Origin: Streptomyces lacrimifluminis
Lineage (GTDB): Bacteria; Actinomycetota; Actinomycetes; Streptomycetales; Streptomycetaceae
NCBI RefSeq assembly: GCF_014646095.1
Contig: NZ_BMMU01000001.1
Location: forward strand, 310,001 to 374,000
Reading direction: 5' to 3'
DNA: 64,000 nucleotides
Below, piece by piece: positions 1 to 8,407 of this stretch. Under the pieces are notes generated by a model. The model searched no databases. It saw only the letters and a program-made list of their open reading frames with translations, and had not been told where the DNA came from. Position 1 is the stretch's first letter, and each line of letters starts with the position of its first letter. A program made the translations under genes and the position numbers.

Positions 1-78
1 ATCAGCAGTGGCCGCGGAACGAAGTACGCCGCCTGCGGCAACGGCAAGGTGACCCACTACTGGGTCGACCAGTGGTGA
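1..78 (+). CDS. C-terminal end of an unidentified protein (partial)
   Basis: The first 75 bases read through as 25 codons ending in TGA at 76-78. The tail is rich in Gly, Lys and aromatic residues and ends VTHYWVDQW. The start lies outside the window. The small, soluble-looking tail with one Cys gives no family assignment. The only support is an open frame from base 1 with GC-rich third positions. Confidence 0.4.
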   Translation: MSSGRGTKYAACGNGKVTHYWVDQW

Positions 79-305
79 TCCGTCACCCGGGCGCAGGAGT
101 TCGCTGACACCCAGCCTGCCGCGGCAACACGGCGCCGGACGCGCGGCGGCCCGTACTCCCCGGGGGTGAGGACGGGCCGCCGTGGTGCGCGGCGGGCGCT
201 GAGGCCGCCCCGATCGCCCGCCGCGTCGGACGGAATCACCGCGTCAGGCAGAAGCCGTCTTGTGCTGCAGGCCTGCGTCCAGCACGTCCGGGAACCGCTC
301 GGCCG

Positions 306-434
306 TCAGCACGGCTGCTCGGGGCCGATCACCAACGTCAGGTCCTTCGTCATCCGACCACCCTCGACCGTCTCGACGCGGACCTGCTCCAGGGGCTCGG
401 CGAAACCGGTGACCTCGGGCGTGTTGTCCAGCTT
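306..434 (-). pseudogene. C-terminal remnant of an unidentified gene
   Basis: On the minus strand this stretch reads as a codon-biased frame (mostly G/C third positions) ending in TGA just past ...VIGPEQPC. Upstream of about 434 it runs into the AraC-type remnant on the opposite strand, so the 5' part is gone. No family is recognised. It is called a remnant because it has no start and abuts other broken genes. It may simply be noncoding. Confidence 0.3.
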
Positions 435-437
435 CCC

Positions 438-716
438 GTGCCGGCGACACCGCGGGTCCAGGCGGAGATCGACGCGATCCTCGCGCACCACGCGGACGGC
501 GTTCCACCCGAGAGCCGCCACCAGGCGCTGACGGTCGGTATCCATTTCTTCATCGAACACAACCTGGACGACGTGGAGTTGGCGCACGCCGCCTGTCACC
601 ACATCTCCGTGCGGTACCTGCACCGGCTGTTCCCGCCGCAGGGCATCACCGTCAGCGCGTGGATCCGACAGCGGCGCCCGGAGCGCTGCCGCCGGGACCT
701 CGCCGATCCGCACTGA
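438..716 (+). pseudogene. Fragment of an AraC/XylS-family regulator
   Basis: The 92-residue frame matches the end of the ligand-binding half and the first helix-turn-helix of Streptomyces AraC-family regulators of the 'AraC-like ligand binding' type. The segment reads PPESRHQAL, then HHISVRYLHRLF, then WIRQRRPERCRRDLADP. A normal protein is about 320 residues and continues for about 50 residues past DLADP with the second HTH. Here a stop follows DLADPH, and the N-terminal 150 or so residues are absent. The protein could not bind DNA in the usual two-HTH manner, so this is a decayed gene. Confidence 0.65.
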
Positions 717-831
717 TCCGACAAGCCGTCCGAGGCGTTCCATCGGCTGTGCCGCCGCAGGGGAGCGGCGCAGCCGATGGGGCGAGTCGGGTCGGCCCCG
801 GACAACACCTCGGCGGAGTCATTCCACCTGA

Positions 832-993
832 TCCCAAGCCGAGTACGTCCACCGGCACGCCTTCGCCATCCGCACCGAGGTGAGGCTGAAGACCGCCACC
901 GGGATCACGGACTTCTACGACACGAAGCGGCGCCACAACGCGGCGGGCGGGAAACCGCCCGTCGCGTTCGAACGGATCATCCGTCGAGTGTGA
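832..993 (+). pseudogene. C-terminal fragment of an IS3-type transposase
   Basis: The frame after an in-frame stop at 829-831 reads EYVHRHAFAIRTEV, then TGITDFYDTKRRHNAAGG, then PVAFERIIRRV, ending in TGA at 991-993. This is the end of the DDE integrase core of IS3-family transposases, where the pattern xFYNxxRRHSxxGxxPPxxFE includes the last catalytic region. Only about 50 of about 300 residues survive, and no terminal inverted repeats were found. It is a relic of an insertion that probably also broke the adjacent AraC gene. Confidence 0.6.
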
Positions 994-1055
994 GCCCGGA
1001 CCGACCAGGAGGGCCCTACCGCACACCAACGTCTGTACAAAATCAGGGAGTTGAT

Positions 1056-2483
1056 ATGTCCACGAAGACCAGATCTGCCCGGCCGAGCACGGGGATGTGG
1101 CGCCGGGTGCTGGCCACGGCGGCGGTGCTGGCCACCACCGGCAGCGTGCTCACCGTCGCTTCACAGCCGGCACAGGCGGCGCTGCCGCAACAGCAGATCG
1201 CCGATCCCGTCCACTACTGGAACGACGTCCTGCTCCAGGTCATCCGGCGTGAGGGTGGCGGACCGGGGCCGATGGCCCGTTCCGCGGCGATGCTGAACGC
1301 GGCGATCTACGACGCGGAGAGCTCGTACCAGCTGAAGTGGAAGGGCAAGATCACCTCGGAGCAGTACATCTACGCCCACAGGTACGACGGCTGGGTCGAG
1401 GGTCCCGACGAGGAGGAACGGGTGATCGGCCGTACGGCGTACAACATCCTGCTGGGGCTGTACGGCGACCAGACGCAGTTCCTCGACTCGAAGTTCCTCG
1501 AGCGGTTCGGCACCAAGCCCACCGAGTTCGATCTGCTCGACGTCACGGTGGTCAACCGCATGGTCACGCAGATGAGGAACGCGCGAAACGGCGACGGCTC
1601 CGACAACGACAAGGTGTACGTCGGCGACAACAAGCCGGGCGCGTGGCGGCCCACCAGCTACCCGGACATGCCCGATCCCTCGTGCGAGCGCGACAGCCAG
1701 GCGGTCACACCGTTCTGGGGCGAGGTGAAGCCCTTCGCCCTCACCTCCGGGTCGCAGTTCCGTCCGGCGAACCCGGGCCTGTACGGGACGTACGAGAAGC
1801 TGCTGGCCAGTGACGCCTACAAGGCTCAGGTCGAGGCGGTGCGGTCGGCCGGCGCGGACAGACCGACCGCGCGTACGCCCGTCGTCAACCGGACGCCGGA
1901 GCAGGAGGCGGCGGCCTGGTTCTGGGCCAACGATCTGGACGGCACCTACAAGCCGCCGGGCCAGTTGCTTCAGGCGACCCGGGAAGTCGCCGAGGCCCGC
2001 GGCCTGAACACGTACGAGAACGCTCGGCTGTTCGCGCTCGTTTCCCTCGCCATGGCGGACGCCGGGATCGCGGTACGGGACGTGAAGTTCCTGACACCGA
2101 TCGACCTGTGGCGGCCGGTGTCCGCGATCCGGGAAGGCGGGCTCGACCCGGAGTGGAAGCCGCTGCTGAAAACCCGGGCGGGCGTGAACGTCACTCCGTG
2201 CTTCCCGGCCTGGGCCTCGGGGCACGCGACGTTCGGCGCGGCCTGGGCAGGGGTGATGAAGCGCTACTTCGGCAGCGACAACATCGCCTTCGACATGACC
2301 ACCGACGACCCTCAGTCACCGGTGAAGACCCGCCACTTCACCAGCTTCAGCGCGGCGGCCACCGAGGACGCCTACAGCAGGGTCTGGCTCGGAGTCCACT
2401 TCCCGTGGGACGCGGAGGACGGACTCACCCTCGGTGACAAGGTCGCAGCCCACGTCTTCACCACGAAGTTGCGCGAGTTCTAG
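1056..2483 (+). CDS. Exported vanadium-dependent haloperoxidase-like / PAP2-superfamily protein
   Basis: 475 residues. The ATG at 1056 is chosen because AGGGAG precedes it and the protein then begins with a Sec/Tat-like signal peptide (residues 1-37, ending SQPAQAA). The family (vanadium chloroperoxidase, related to PAP2 acid phosphatases) binds vanadate or phosphate with an Arg-Pro, an SGH and an SRx5HxxxD motif. Visible equivalents are WRPVSAIR, WASGHATF near residue 386, and SRVWLGVHFPWD from residue 441, so the active site looks intact. In-frame codons upstream to 777 cover intergenic sequence and are not counted. It probably oxidises halides with peroxide or acts as a phosphatase outside the membrane. 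The substrate cannot be read from sequence. It converges on the epoxide hydrolase gene with a strong hairpin between. Confidence 0.85.
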   Translation: MSTKTRSARPSTGMWRRVLATAAVLATTGSVLTVASQPAQAALPQQQIADPVHYWNDVLLQVIRREGGGPGPMARSAAMLNAAIYDAESSYQLKWKGKITSEQYIYAHRYDGWVEGPDEEERVIGRTAYNILLGLYGDQTQFLDSKFLERFGTKPTEFDLLDVTVVNRMVTQMRNARNGDGSDNDKVYVGDNKPGAWRPTSYPDMPDPSCERDSQAVTPFWGEVKPFALTSGSQFRPANPGLYGTYEKLLASDAYKAQVEAVRSAGADRPTARTPVVNRTPEQEAAAWFWANDLDGTYKPPGQLLQATREVAEARGLNTYENARLFALVSLAMADAGIAVRDVKFLTPIDLWRPVSAIREGGLDPEWKPLLKTRAGVNVTPCFPAWASGHATFGAAWAGVMKRYFGSDNIAFDMTTDDPQSPVKTRHFTSFSAAATEDAYSRVWLGVHFPWDAEDGLTLGDKVAAHVFTTKLREF

Positions 2484-2563
2484 GCCAAGGCCCGAAAGGT
2501 GACCTGGACCGACCGGGATCGGGATCGGGATCGGATCATCTGAGGCGGCGCCGCGGCTTGGAG

Positions 2564-2592
2564 GGAACTCCTGCTCATCGAGCAGGAGTTCC
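2564..2592. terminator. Bidirectional terminator between convergent genes
   Basis: Perfect 13-bp inverted repeat GGAACTCCTGCTC / GAGCAGGAGTTCC with a 3-base loop. It lies between the haloperoxidase stop (2483) and the epoxide hydrolase stop (2609). It is symmetrical, so it can serve both strands. Confidence 0.8.
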
Positions 2593-2608
2593 GTTCTTCG
2601 CAACGCGC

Positions 2609-3616
2609 TCAGCTCGCGGCGTCCCTCAACTCCGTGAGAAACGGGATCAGCGCCGCGTTGACCTCGTCCGGCCGCTCCTGCTGCGTCCAGTGGCCGCAGC
2701 CCTTCAGCACCACCGGATCGCGCCGCAGATTGGGCATCAACTCCGGTAGTTTCTCGATGAGTTGGGGCGTCCCGGGAAACGCCGGCACCAGGTCCCTGTC
2801 GCCGTACACGTACAGCGCGGGCGGGCTGACCACCGCCCCGTGCCAGGCCGCCGTCAGCTCCCAGTTGCGGTCGATGTTGCGGTACCAGCTGAGGGCGCCG
2901 GTGAAGCTGCCCGCGAAGCTGTCGGTGAGGGAGTCGAGGTCCGCCTCCGTGAGCCAGACCGGGAGCTTCTCCGGGTCGGGCATCGTCGCCAGCCAGCCCT
3001 GGCCGGGCTCGACCAGCGGCTGCTTGCCGGAGCCGGAGTCGGGGTTGTCGCCGGAGGCACCGTACAGGGCCTTGCGGAGGGTGGTACGCGGGTCGCGGGC
3101 CAGCTCCTCGTCGGCGACGCCGGGGAGGTTGAAGTAGTTCCAGTAGAAACGGCCGCCGAACATCGCGTCCATCACGCCCAGGGGACGGTGCTCGCCCCGG
3201 AACGGCGGCGGCACGCTCAGACCCGCCACCCCACGCACGACGTCCGGGCGCAGCAGGGCGGTGTGCCAGGCCACCGGCGCGCCCCAGTCGTGCCCGACGA
3301 CGTACGCCGTCTCCTCGCCGAGCGCGTGGATCAGCCCGACCACGTCGCCGACCAGGTGCAGGATGCTGTACGCGGACACGTCCTCGGGGCGGTCGCTCTC
3401 GCCGTATCCGCGCTGGTCCGGGGCGACGACCCGGAAACCGGCGGCGGCCAGTGGCCCGAACTGGTGGCGCCAGGAGTGCCAGGACTCCGGGAACCCGTGC
3501 AGCAGCACGACGAGCGGACCCTCGCCCGCCTCCGCGATGTGCAGCCGGACGCCGTTCACGTCCACCATGCGGTGCTCGACCTTGTGGTGCTCGACCACTG
3601 TGCGGTTCTCAGCCAT
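2609..3616 (-). CDS. Epoxide-hydrolase-type alpha/beta hydrolase
   Basis: 335 residues with the full alpha/beta-hydrolase set: oxyanion motif HGFP at 40-43, nucleophile elbow GHDWGA with Asp110, an acidic residue in YGDRDLV, and the catalytic His in GCGHW. Aspartate as nucleophile in G-H-D-W-G is the epoxide hydrolase/haloalkane dehalogenase signature. The start ATG at 3616 gives a standard N-terminus; in-frame sequence further upstream belongs to the preceding gene. It is the last gene of a leftward operon (thiolase-like, OB-fold, enoyl-CoA hydratase, this gene) with only about 19 bp to the hydratase stop. That suggests a shared catabolic role, perhaps opening an epoxide intermediate. The substrate is unknown. 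Confidence 0.85.
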   Translation of the reverse strand: MAENRTVVEHHKVEHRMVDVNGVRLHIAEAGEGPLVVLLHGFPESWHSWRHQFGPLAAAGFRVVAPDQRGYGESDRPEDVSAYSILHLVGDVVGLIHALGEETAYVVGHDWGAPVAWHTALLRPDVVRGVAGLSVPPPFRGEHRPLGVMDAMFGGRFYWNYFNLPGVADEELARDPRTTLRKALYGASGDNPDSGSGKQPLVEPGQGWLATMPDPEKLPVWLTEADLDSLTDSFAGSFTGALSWYRNIDRNWELTAAWHGAVVSPPALYVYGDRDLVPAFPGTPQLIEKLPELMPNLRRDPVVLKGCGHWTQQERPDEVNAALIPFLTELRDAAS

Positions 3617-3635
3617 GCGCAAAGGGTATGCGTTG

Positions 3636-4406
3636 CTATCGCAATCGAAAATCCGGGGTCCTTGCCGCGAACAGTTCCGCCTGCCGGTCGCCCGGGAGGT
3701 TGCCGAGGCGGACCAGGTGCGGGGCGAACGCGAGCGCGTGCGCGCGGGCCGCCTCCTTCGCCGCCCACACCGCCCGTACCGTGCCCTGCACCCCCTCCGG
3801 CGGGTACGACGCGATGACACGGGCGCGCTCCACGGAGGCCGCCAACGACCCACCCGGCTCGGTGACTTCGCTGACCAGGCCGATCTCGTACGCCCGCGCC
3901 GCCGACACGCGCTCCGCAGTCCCCATCAGCGCCATCCGCGCGATCTCGCCGTACGGCATCCGCTGCGCCATGCCCATCGACTCGTACGCGCTGACCATGC
4001 CGTACGTGGTGTGCGGGTCGAAGAACGTCGCGCCCGGGTCGGCGACGAGGAACTCCGACTCCGCGAGGAGGTAGAAGGCGCCGCCGCACGCCATGCCGTT
4101 CACCGCCGCGATCACCGGTTTCCACAGGTCGTTCGCCTTCGGGCCGATCCTTTCGAGCGGGTCGTCCACCATGTAGGGCGAGCCGGGCTGGGGGACGGTC
4201 GCGTCGCGGTCGAGGCCCGTGCAGAAGGCGCGTGGGCCCGCTCCCGTGAGGACGATGGCCCTTACGGTGTCGTCGAAGCGCAACTCCCGCCAGGTTGCCG
4301 CCAGTTCGCCAGCGGTGGCGAGGTCGAGGGCGTTGAGTTTCCGCGGCCGGTCGAGGGTGACGACGGCGACCCCGGTGTCCTTGTCGGCCGACAGGCTCAG
4401 GCTCAC
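3636..4406 (-). CDS. Enoyl-CoA hydratase/isomerase family protein
   Basis: 256 residues in the crotonase fold. The N-terminus reads VAVVTLDRPRKLNALD, as in crotonases. The oxyanion-hole region is NGMACGGAFYLLAESEF, followed by the usual helix. The GTG start at 4406 overlaps the TGA of the upstream OB-fold gene (GTGA), showing translational coupling. Crotonases hydrate or isomerise acyl-CoA double bonds. The position between a thiolase-like protein and an epoxide hydrolase fits a beta-oxidation-like side-chain degradation. One of the two crotonase glutamates may be replaced, so hydratase versus other crotonase chemistry is not settled. Confidence 0.85.
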   Translation of the reverse strand: MSLSLSADKDTGVAVVTLDRPRKLNALDLATAGELAATWRELRFDDTVRAIVLTGAGPRAFCTGLDRDATVPQPGSPYMVDDPLERIGPKANDLWKPVIAAVNGMACGGAFYLLAESEFLVADPGATFFDPHTTYGMVSAYESMGMAQRMPYGEIARMALMGTAERVSAARAYEIGLVSEVTEPGGSLAASVERARVIASYPPEGVQGTVRAVWAAKEAARAHALAFAPHLVRLGNLPGDRQAELFAARTPDFRLR

Positions 4407-4819
4407 GGGCGCTCCAGGATCCACTGCGGAAGCCCGGCCGAGGAGAAGACGACCTGCACCCGTGCGCCGATGCGAATCCGGTCGGGGGGAAAGGAGTTGA
4501 GCGGTGCGTCGGGGCCGGTGACCAGGTTGCCGACCAGCCGGATGCGGGGTGCGTCCGCCAGCTCGACGACGATCACGTTGTACGGGGCCAGCTCGGCGTA
4601 GTCCGGGAGGAGCGGCGGATGCGGGACGACGTACGACCAGACACGTCCGCGTCCGCTGACCGCCCGCCACTCGCTCGCGAAGGACTGGCAGTGGGGGCAG
4701 CAGGGGCGGGGCGGGAAGCGGGGTTCGGCGCAGTCCGCGCAGGCCTGGACGCGGAGTTCGCCCTGGGCCGCGTACCCCCAGAAGGGGGCGCCGTCTTCGT
4801 CGACGACAGGTGTCAGCAT
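4403..4819 (-). CDS. Zn-ribbon/OB-fold (DUF35-type) acyl-CoA-associated protein
   Basis: 138 residues. An N-terminal rubredoxin-like zinc ribbon (CADC ... CCPHC, residues about 30-45) is followed by an OB-fold (RVWSYVVPHPPL..., VGNLVTG, GARVQVVF). These proteins pair with thiolase-like 'SCP-X' proteins in actinobacterial lipid and steroid degradation, forming complexes that act on CoA esters. The partner is the thiolase-like gene ending about 10 bp upstream. The stop overlaps the next gene's GTG. A regulatory or scaffold role for the thiolase-like protein is inferred from known pairs, not shown here. Confidence 0.85.
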   Translation of the reverse strand: MLTPVVDEDGAPFWGYAAQGELRVQACADCAEPRFPPRPCCPHCQSFASEWRAVSGRGRVWSYVVPHPPLLPDYAELAPYNVIVVELADAPRIRLVGNLVTGPDAPLNSFPPDRIRIGARVQVVFSSAGLPQWILERP

Positions 4820-4828
4820 CTCAGCTCC

Positions 4829-6013
4829 TCAACTTCTCAGCAACAGGGCCGAAGTCGGTACGCCTTCGCCCGCGGTGACCAGGCAGGTGGAGGCGCCGGG
4901 GACCTGGGCGGTGCTGGTGCCGCGCAGCTGCCGTACGCCCTCGGTGATGAGGTTGAAGCCATGGACGTACGCCTCGCTGAGGCCGCCCCCGCCGGTGTTG
5001 ATCGGCAGCCGGCCGCCGCTCTCCAGGGCGCCCCCCTCGGTGAAGGCGCCGCCCTCGCCGCGTCCGCAGAAGCCGTAGCCCTCCAGGGAGAGCGGGATGA
5101 GGGCGGTGAACGCGTCGTAGAGCTGGGCGACCTGGACGTCGTCCGGGGTGAAGTCGGCGTGTTTCCAGAGGTGTCGGGCGGCTGTCCAGGCCGGGCCCGT
5201 CAGCGGGTCGTCGTTCCAGTAGTTGACCATGCCGTGGTGCTGGGCGGGCAGGCCCTGGGCGGCGGAGTGGATGTAGACGGGGGTCCGGCGGCAGTCCCGC
5301 GCCCGCTCCGCCGACACGACCACACAGGCCAACGCCCCGTCCGTCTCCAGGCAGTTGTCGAAGAGGCAGAGGGGTTCGCTGATCCAGCGGGAGGTCATGT
5401 ACATCTCGCGGGTGAGCGGACGGTCGTACATGATCGCGGCCGGGTTCTGGTTCGCCCGGTTGCGGCAGGCGAGGGCGACGTTGAAGAGGTGGTCGCGGGT
5501 CGTGCCGTACTCGTGCATGTGGCGGCGCGTGAGCATGGCGATCTCGTCGGAGGGGCGCAGCAGCCCGAAGGGGCGCGTCCACTGGGCCGGGGTGGGGAGT
5601 TGGGCGCTGGTGTTCCGCCAGGGGCGGGGCCCGGAGCCCCTCTTCCGTGACCGCCAGGCGACGCCGACCGTGGCCTGTCCGGTGGCTATCGCGGCGGCGA
5701 GATGGGCGACGGTGGCGCAGGAACCGCCGCCGCCGTAGCCGACCTTGGAGAAGAAGGTGAGATCACCGAGCCCGAGTGCCTTGGCGACCTCGACCTCGTC
5801 GGTCTCCTCCATGGTGTACGAGGCGAGGGCGTCGACCTCGGCGGGCGCGATGCCCGCGTCGTCGAGCGCGGCGAGGATTGCACGGCACGCCAACGTCCGT
5901 TCGTTCTCGGGGAGTTGCCGGGCAAAGGCGGTCTGGCCGATCCCGGCGACGGCGGTGGCGTCCTTGATGCCGGTGACGCCCCTGATACCTGCCATGTCTG
6001 GTGCGACTGCCAT
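4829..6013 (-). CDS. Thiolase-like (lipid-transfer/SCP-X type) acyl-CoA protein
   Basis: 394 residues from the ATG at 6013, chosen because GGAGG lies 11 bases upstream. An in-frame GTG at 6025 and an ATG at 5995 are alternatives. The protein has thiolase-fold landmarks: VAGIGQTAFAR at the N-terminus, KVGYGGGGSCATVAHLAAAI around the nucleophile position, YDAFTALIPL, and near the end NTGGGGLSEAYVHGFN. Members of this non-decarboxylating thiolase group work with a DUF35 OB-fold partner, which follows directly here. Many catalyse retro-aldol or thiolytic side-chain cleavage. It is the first gene of the leftward operon and is driven from the CTGACG-operator promoter shared with the divergent acyl-CoA ligase. 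Confidence 0.85.
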   Translation of the reverse strand: MAVAPDMAGIRGVTGIKDATAVAGIGQTAFARQLPENERTLACRAILAALDDAGIAPAEVDALASYTMEETDEVEVAKALGLGDLTFFSKVGYGGGGSCATVAHLAAAIATGQATVGVAWRSRKRGSGPRPWRNTSAQLPTPAQWTRPFGLLRPSDEIAMLTRRHMHEYGTTRDHLFNVALACRNRANQNPAAIMYDRPLTREMYMTSRWISEPLCLFDNCLETDGALACVVVSAERARDCRRTPVYIHSAAQGLPAQHHGMVNYWNDDPLTGPAWTAARHLWKHADFTPDDVQVAQLYDAFTALIPLSLEGYGFCGRGEGGAFTEGGALESGGRLPINTGGGGLSEAYVHGFNLITEGVRQLRGTSTAQVPGASTCLVTAGEGVPTSALLLRS

Positions 6014-6059
6014 GACTGCACACACCTCCGCACGCGTGCCCGGCTGCTGACAGGGCGTC

Positions 6060-6088
6060 AGGTTACAGCTAATCTGACGGTCAGTCAG
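6060..6088 (-). promoter_or_regulatory. Promoter of the thiolase operon (-35/-10)
   Basis: Read on the minus strand, -35-like CTGACT (6083-6088) is followed after 17 bases by -10-like TAACCT (6060-6065). This places transcription start near 6053, about 40 bases before the ATG. The -35 hexamer is part of the CTGACG-type inverted repeat, so a bound repressor would block polymerase. Confidence 0.5.
6074..6088. promoter_or_regulatory. Operator copy 1: CTGACGgtcAGTCAG
   Basis: 15-bp imperfect inverted repeat (one mismatch from CTGACGnnnCGTCAG) between the divergent thiolase operon and the acyl-CoA ligase. The same motif occurs at six other promoters or paired sites in this window. The size and symmetry fit a TetR-family dimer site. 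The regulator is not encoded here. Confidence 0.65.
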
Positions 6089-6123
6089 CTCTTGTGCGGT
6101 GGGGTGTTGTGGGGAGGCTCGCG

Positions 6124-7707
6124 GTGCGCGGTGACGTGGAGTGGGGCAGCATTCCGGGGCTGGTCCGGGCGGCGGTGGAGCGGTACGGCGACACCGAGGC
6201 GGTCGTGGACGGACGTACGCGCGTCTCGTACGCGGAGTTGGGCGCGCGGGTGGAGCGGGCGGCGGCGGCCTGTGTCGCGAGCGGGGTGGCGGCCGGTGAC
6301 CGGGTGGCGATCTGGGCGCCCAACTCCCTCGACTGGATGGTGTCCGCGCTGGGCGCGGTGTCGGCGGGCGCGGTGCTCGTACCGCTGAACACCCGCTTCA
6401 AGGGGGCGGAGGCGGCGTACGTACTGGCGCGCAGCCGGGTGAGGCTGCTGTTCGTGACGGGGACGTTCCTCGGCACGTCGTACGTGGCCTCGCTGCGGAG
6501 GGCGGCGGGCAGTGGCGACGGTGACGGGCCCCTGCCGGGGCTGCCGGAGCTGACGGACGTGGTGGTGCTGGGGGAGGACGCGCCGGCCGAGTTCCGCACC
6601 TGGAAGGACTTCCTGGCGGGCGGCGACGGGGTGGACGCGCGGGTCGTCCGGGCGCGGGCGGAAGAGGTGAAGGGCTCCGATCCGTCGGACATCGTCTTCA
6701 CGTCGGGCACGACGGGCCGGCCCAAGGGGGCGGTGATCACGCACGCGCAGTCGCTGCGGGCGTACGAGATCTGGAGCGAGCTGGCGGGACTGCGAGAAGG
6801 AGACCGCTACCTCGTCGTGAACCCGTTCTTCCACACCTTCGGCTACAAGGCGGGGGTGTTGGCGTGCCTGATGCGCGGCGCGACCTTGATCCCGCAGCCG
6901 GTGTTCAACGTCGACACGGTGCTGGCGAACGTGGCGGCGGAGCGGGTGTCGGTCCTCCCCGGCCCGCCCACTCTGCTTCAGTCGCTCCTGGACCACCCTT
7001 CCCGGGCCGCGTACGACCTGTCGAGCCTGCGGCTGGTGGTGACGGGGGCGGCGGTGGTGCCGTTGCGGCTGGTGGAACGGTTGCGTACGGAGCTGGGCGT
7101 GGGCACGGTCCTGACGGCGTACGGCCTGTCCGAGGCGAGCGGCATCGTGACGATGTGCCGCCGGGGAGACGCGGCACCGGTGATCGCGTCGACGTCCGGG
7201 CGGGCCGTTCCCGGGGTCGAGGTGATGGTCGAGGCGCCGGTGGGGGAGCCAGGGGAGGTGCTGGTCCGGGGCTTCAACGTCATGCGCGGGTACTTCGAGG
7301 ACGCGGAGAGCACGGCCGAAGTCATCACGGGGGACGGGTGGTTGAGGACGGGTGACGTCGGCGTGCTGGACGCCGACGGCAACCTCCGGATCACCGACCG
7401 CCTCAAGGACATGTTCATCGTCGGCGGCTTCAACGCGTACCCGGCGGAGATCGAGCAGCAGCTGGGACTGCATCCGGATGTGGCGGACGTGGCGGTGATC
7501 GGCGTACCTGACCCACGCCTGGGCGAGGTCGGCAAGGCGTACGTGGTGCGGCGGCCGGGAGTGTCCCTCACGGGGGACGACCTGATCGCCTGGGCCCGAC
7601 GGGAGATGGCCAACTACAAGGTGCCGAGGGCGGTCGAGTTCGTGGGCGGGCTGCCCCGGAACGCCAGCGGGAAGGTGGTCAAGGGGGAGTTGCGGGCGGG
7701 GCGGTAA
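6124..7707 (+). CDS. FadD3-like acyl-CoA synthetase (AMP-forming)
   Basis: 527 residues from GTG 6124, which has GGGGAGG six bases upstream; an in-frame GTG at 6094 lacks such a site. Adenylation motifs are present: P-loop TSGTTGRPKG at 193-202, PFFHTFGYKAG, TAYGLSEASG, GWLRTGDVG, ITDRLKDM, and the C-terminal catalytic Lys in SGKVVKG (Lys517). The order and wording of PFFHTFGYKAGVLACL, LPGPPTLLQSLLDHP and VTGAA resemble Mycobacterium FadD3. That enzyme activates the steroid C/D-ring propionate HIP. A polycyclic or terpenoid carboxylate is therefore a reasonable substrate guess, but other carboxylates are possible. It is divergent from the thiolase operon across a shared operator. Confidence 0.85.
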   Translation: MRGDVEWGSIPGLVRAAVERYGDTEAVVDGRTRVSYAELGARVERAAAACVASGVAAGDRVAIWAPNSLDWMVSALGAVSAGAVLVPLNTRFKGAEAAYVLARSRVRLLFVTGTFLGTSYVASLRRAAGSGDGDGPLPGLPELTDVVVLGEDAPAEFRTWKDFLAGGDGVDARVVRARAEEVKGSDPSDIVFTSGTTGRPKGAVITHAQSLRAYEIWSELAGLREGDRYLVVNPFFHTFGYKAGVLACLMRGATLIPQPVFNVDTVLANVAAERVSVLPGPPTLLQSLLDHPSRAAYDLSSLRLVVTGAAVVPLRLVERLRTELGVGTVLTAYGLSEASGIVTMCRRGDAAPVIASTSGRAVPGVEVMVEAPVGEPGEVLVRGFNVMRGYFEDAESTAEVITGDGWLRTGDVGVLDADGNLRITDRLKDMFIVGGFNAYPAEIEQQLGLHPDVADVAVIGVPDPRLGEVGKAYVVRRPGVSLTGDDLIAWARREMANYKVPRAVEFVGGLPRNASGKVVKGELRAGR

Positions 7708-7824
7708 CCGGTAGGGGACGGATGGCCGGTCCTGCCGAAACGAGGCAGTGAGCCTTCCCCGTTTGGGAGGGGAATCTGAGGCGAGACGGAGGGGAGAAGG
7801 TTCCTTCGAGTGAGACAGAGATGA

Positions 7825-8223
7825 GTGACTGTGGCTGTGGACGAGAAGGCCAAGGCCAAGGGCGAACAGGCCAAGGGCAAGGCCAAGAAGGTGGCCGGCG
7901 GCGTGGTGGGCAACAAGTCCCTGAAGGCCAAGGGGCAGGCCGAGGAGTCCAAGGGGGACCTGCGTGCGGCCAAGGAGAAGGCCAAGGACGCGACCAAGCC
8001 CAAGGACGCGACCAAGCCCAAGGGCGCGGCCAAGTCCAAGGGCGCGATCGGGGCGAAGGGTGTGACCGAGCCGAAGGCAGTGACGAAGGCGAAGAGCGCG
8101 GCCGAGCCGAAGAGCGTGGCCAAGCCGAAGGCAGTGACGAAGGCGAAGGCAGTGACGAAGCCCAAGGGTGTGACGAAGCCCAAGGGCGTGACGAAGCCGA
8201 AGAGTGTGGCCAAGCCCAAGTAA
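7825..8223 (+). CDS. CsbD-like protein with lysine-rich repeat tail
   Basis: 132 residues from GTG 7825 (in-frame GTGs at 7831 and 7837 are alternatives). Residues 1-58 carry CsbD-like repeats of the type KGKAKKVAGGVVGNKSLKAKG. The rest is a low-complexity tail of K-P-K-(G/S)-(V/A) units resembling histone H1 or actinobacterial HupS tails. Nearly all codons end in G/C, and the tail is built from repeated 18-base DNA units. CsbD proteins are general-stress proteins of unknown mechanism. The tail suggests nucleic-acid binding. No partner gene is obvious. Confidence 0.65.
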   Translation: MTVAVDEKAKAKGEQAKGKAKKVAGGVVGNKSLKAKGQAEESKGDLRAAKEKAKDATKPKDATKPKGAAKSKGAIGAKGVTEPKAVTKAKSAAEPKSVAKPKAVTKAKAVTKPKGVTKPKGVTKPKSVAKPK

Positions 8224-8407
8224 GCACACGTCCGCTGATCCCGGTGGCACGCCTCCCGCGAGCTGTCGGGATCTGCGCTGTGGTGTCTTCGCTGAGGATC
8301 AATCTCCGGACGGCCTCATCACGGTCTACGCCCCGCGGGAATGGCTGCGCGCGTTGGTACCCCGTCTGACGATCCTGGGAGGGATGCTGCAGGCCGAGAA
8401 CGCGATT

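Noticed and set aside
6085..8250. 721-codon minus-strand frame over the acyl-CoA ligase and CsbD genes
   Set aside because: Shadow of two rightward genes, with a repetitive Leu/Arg start caused by the KPK repeats.
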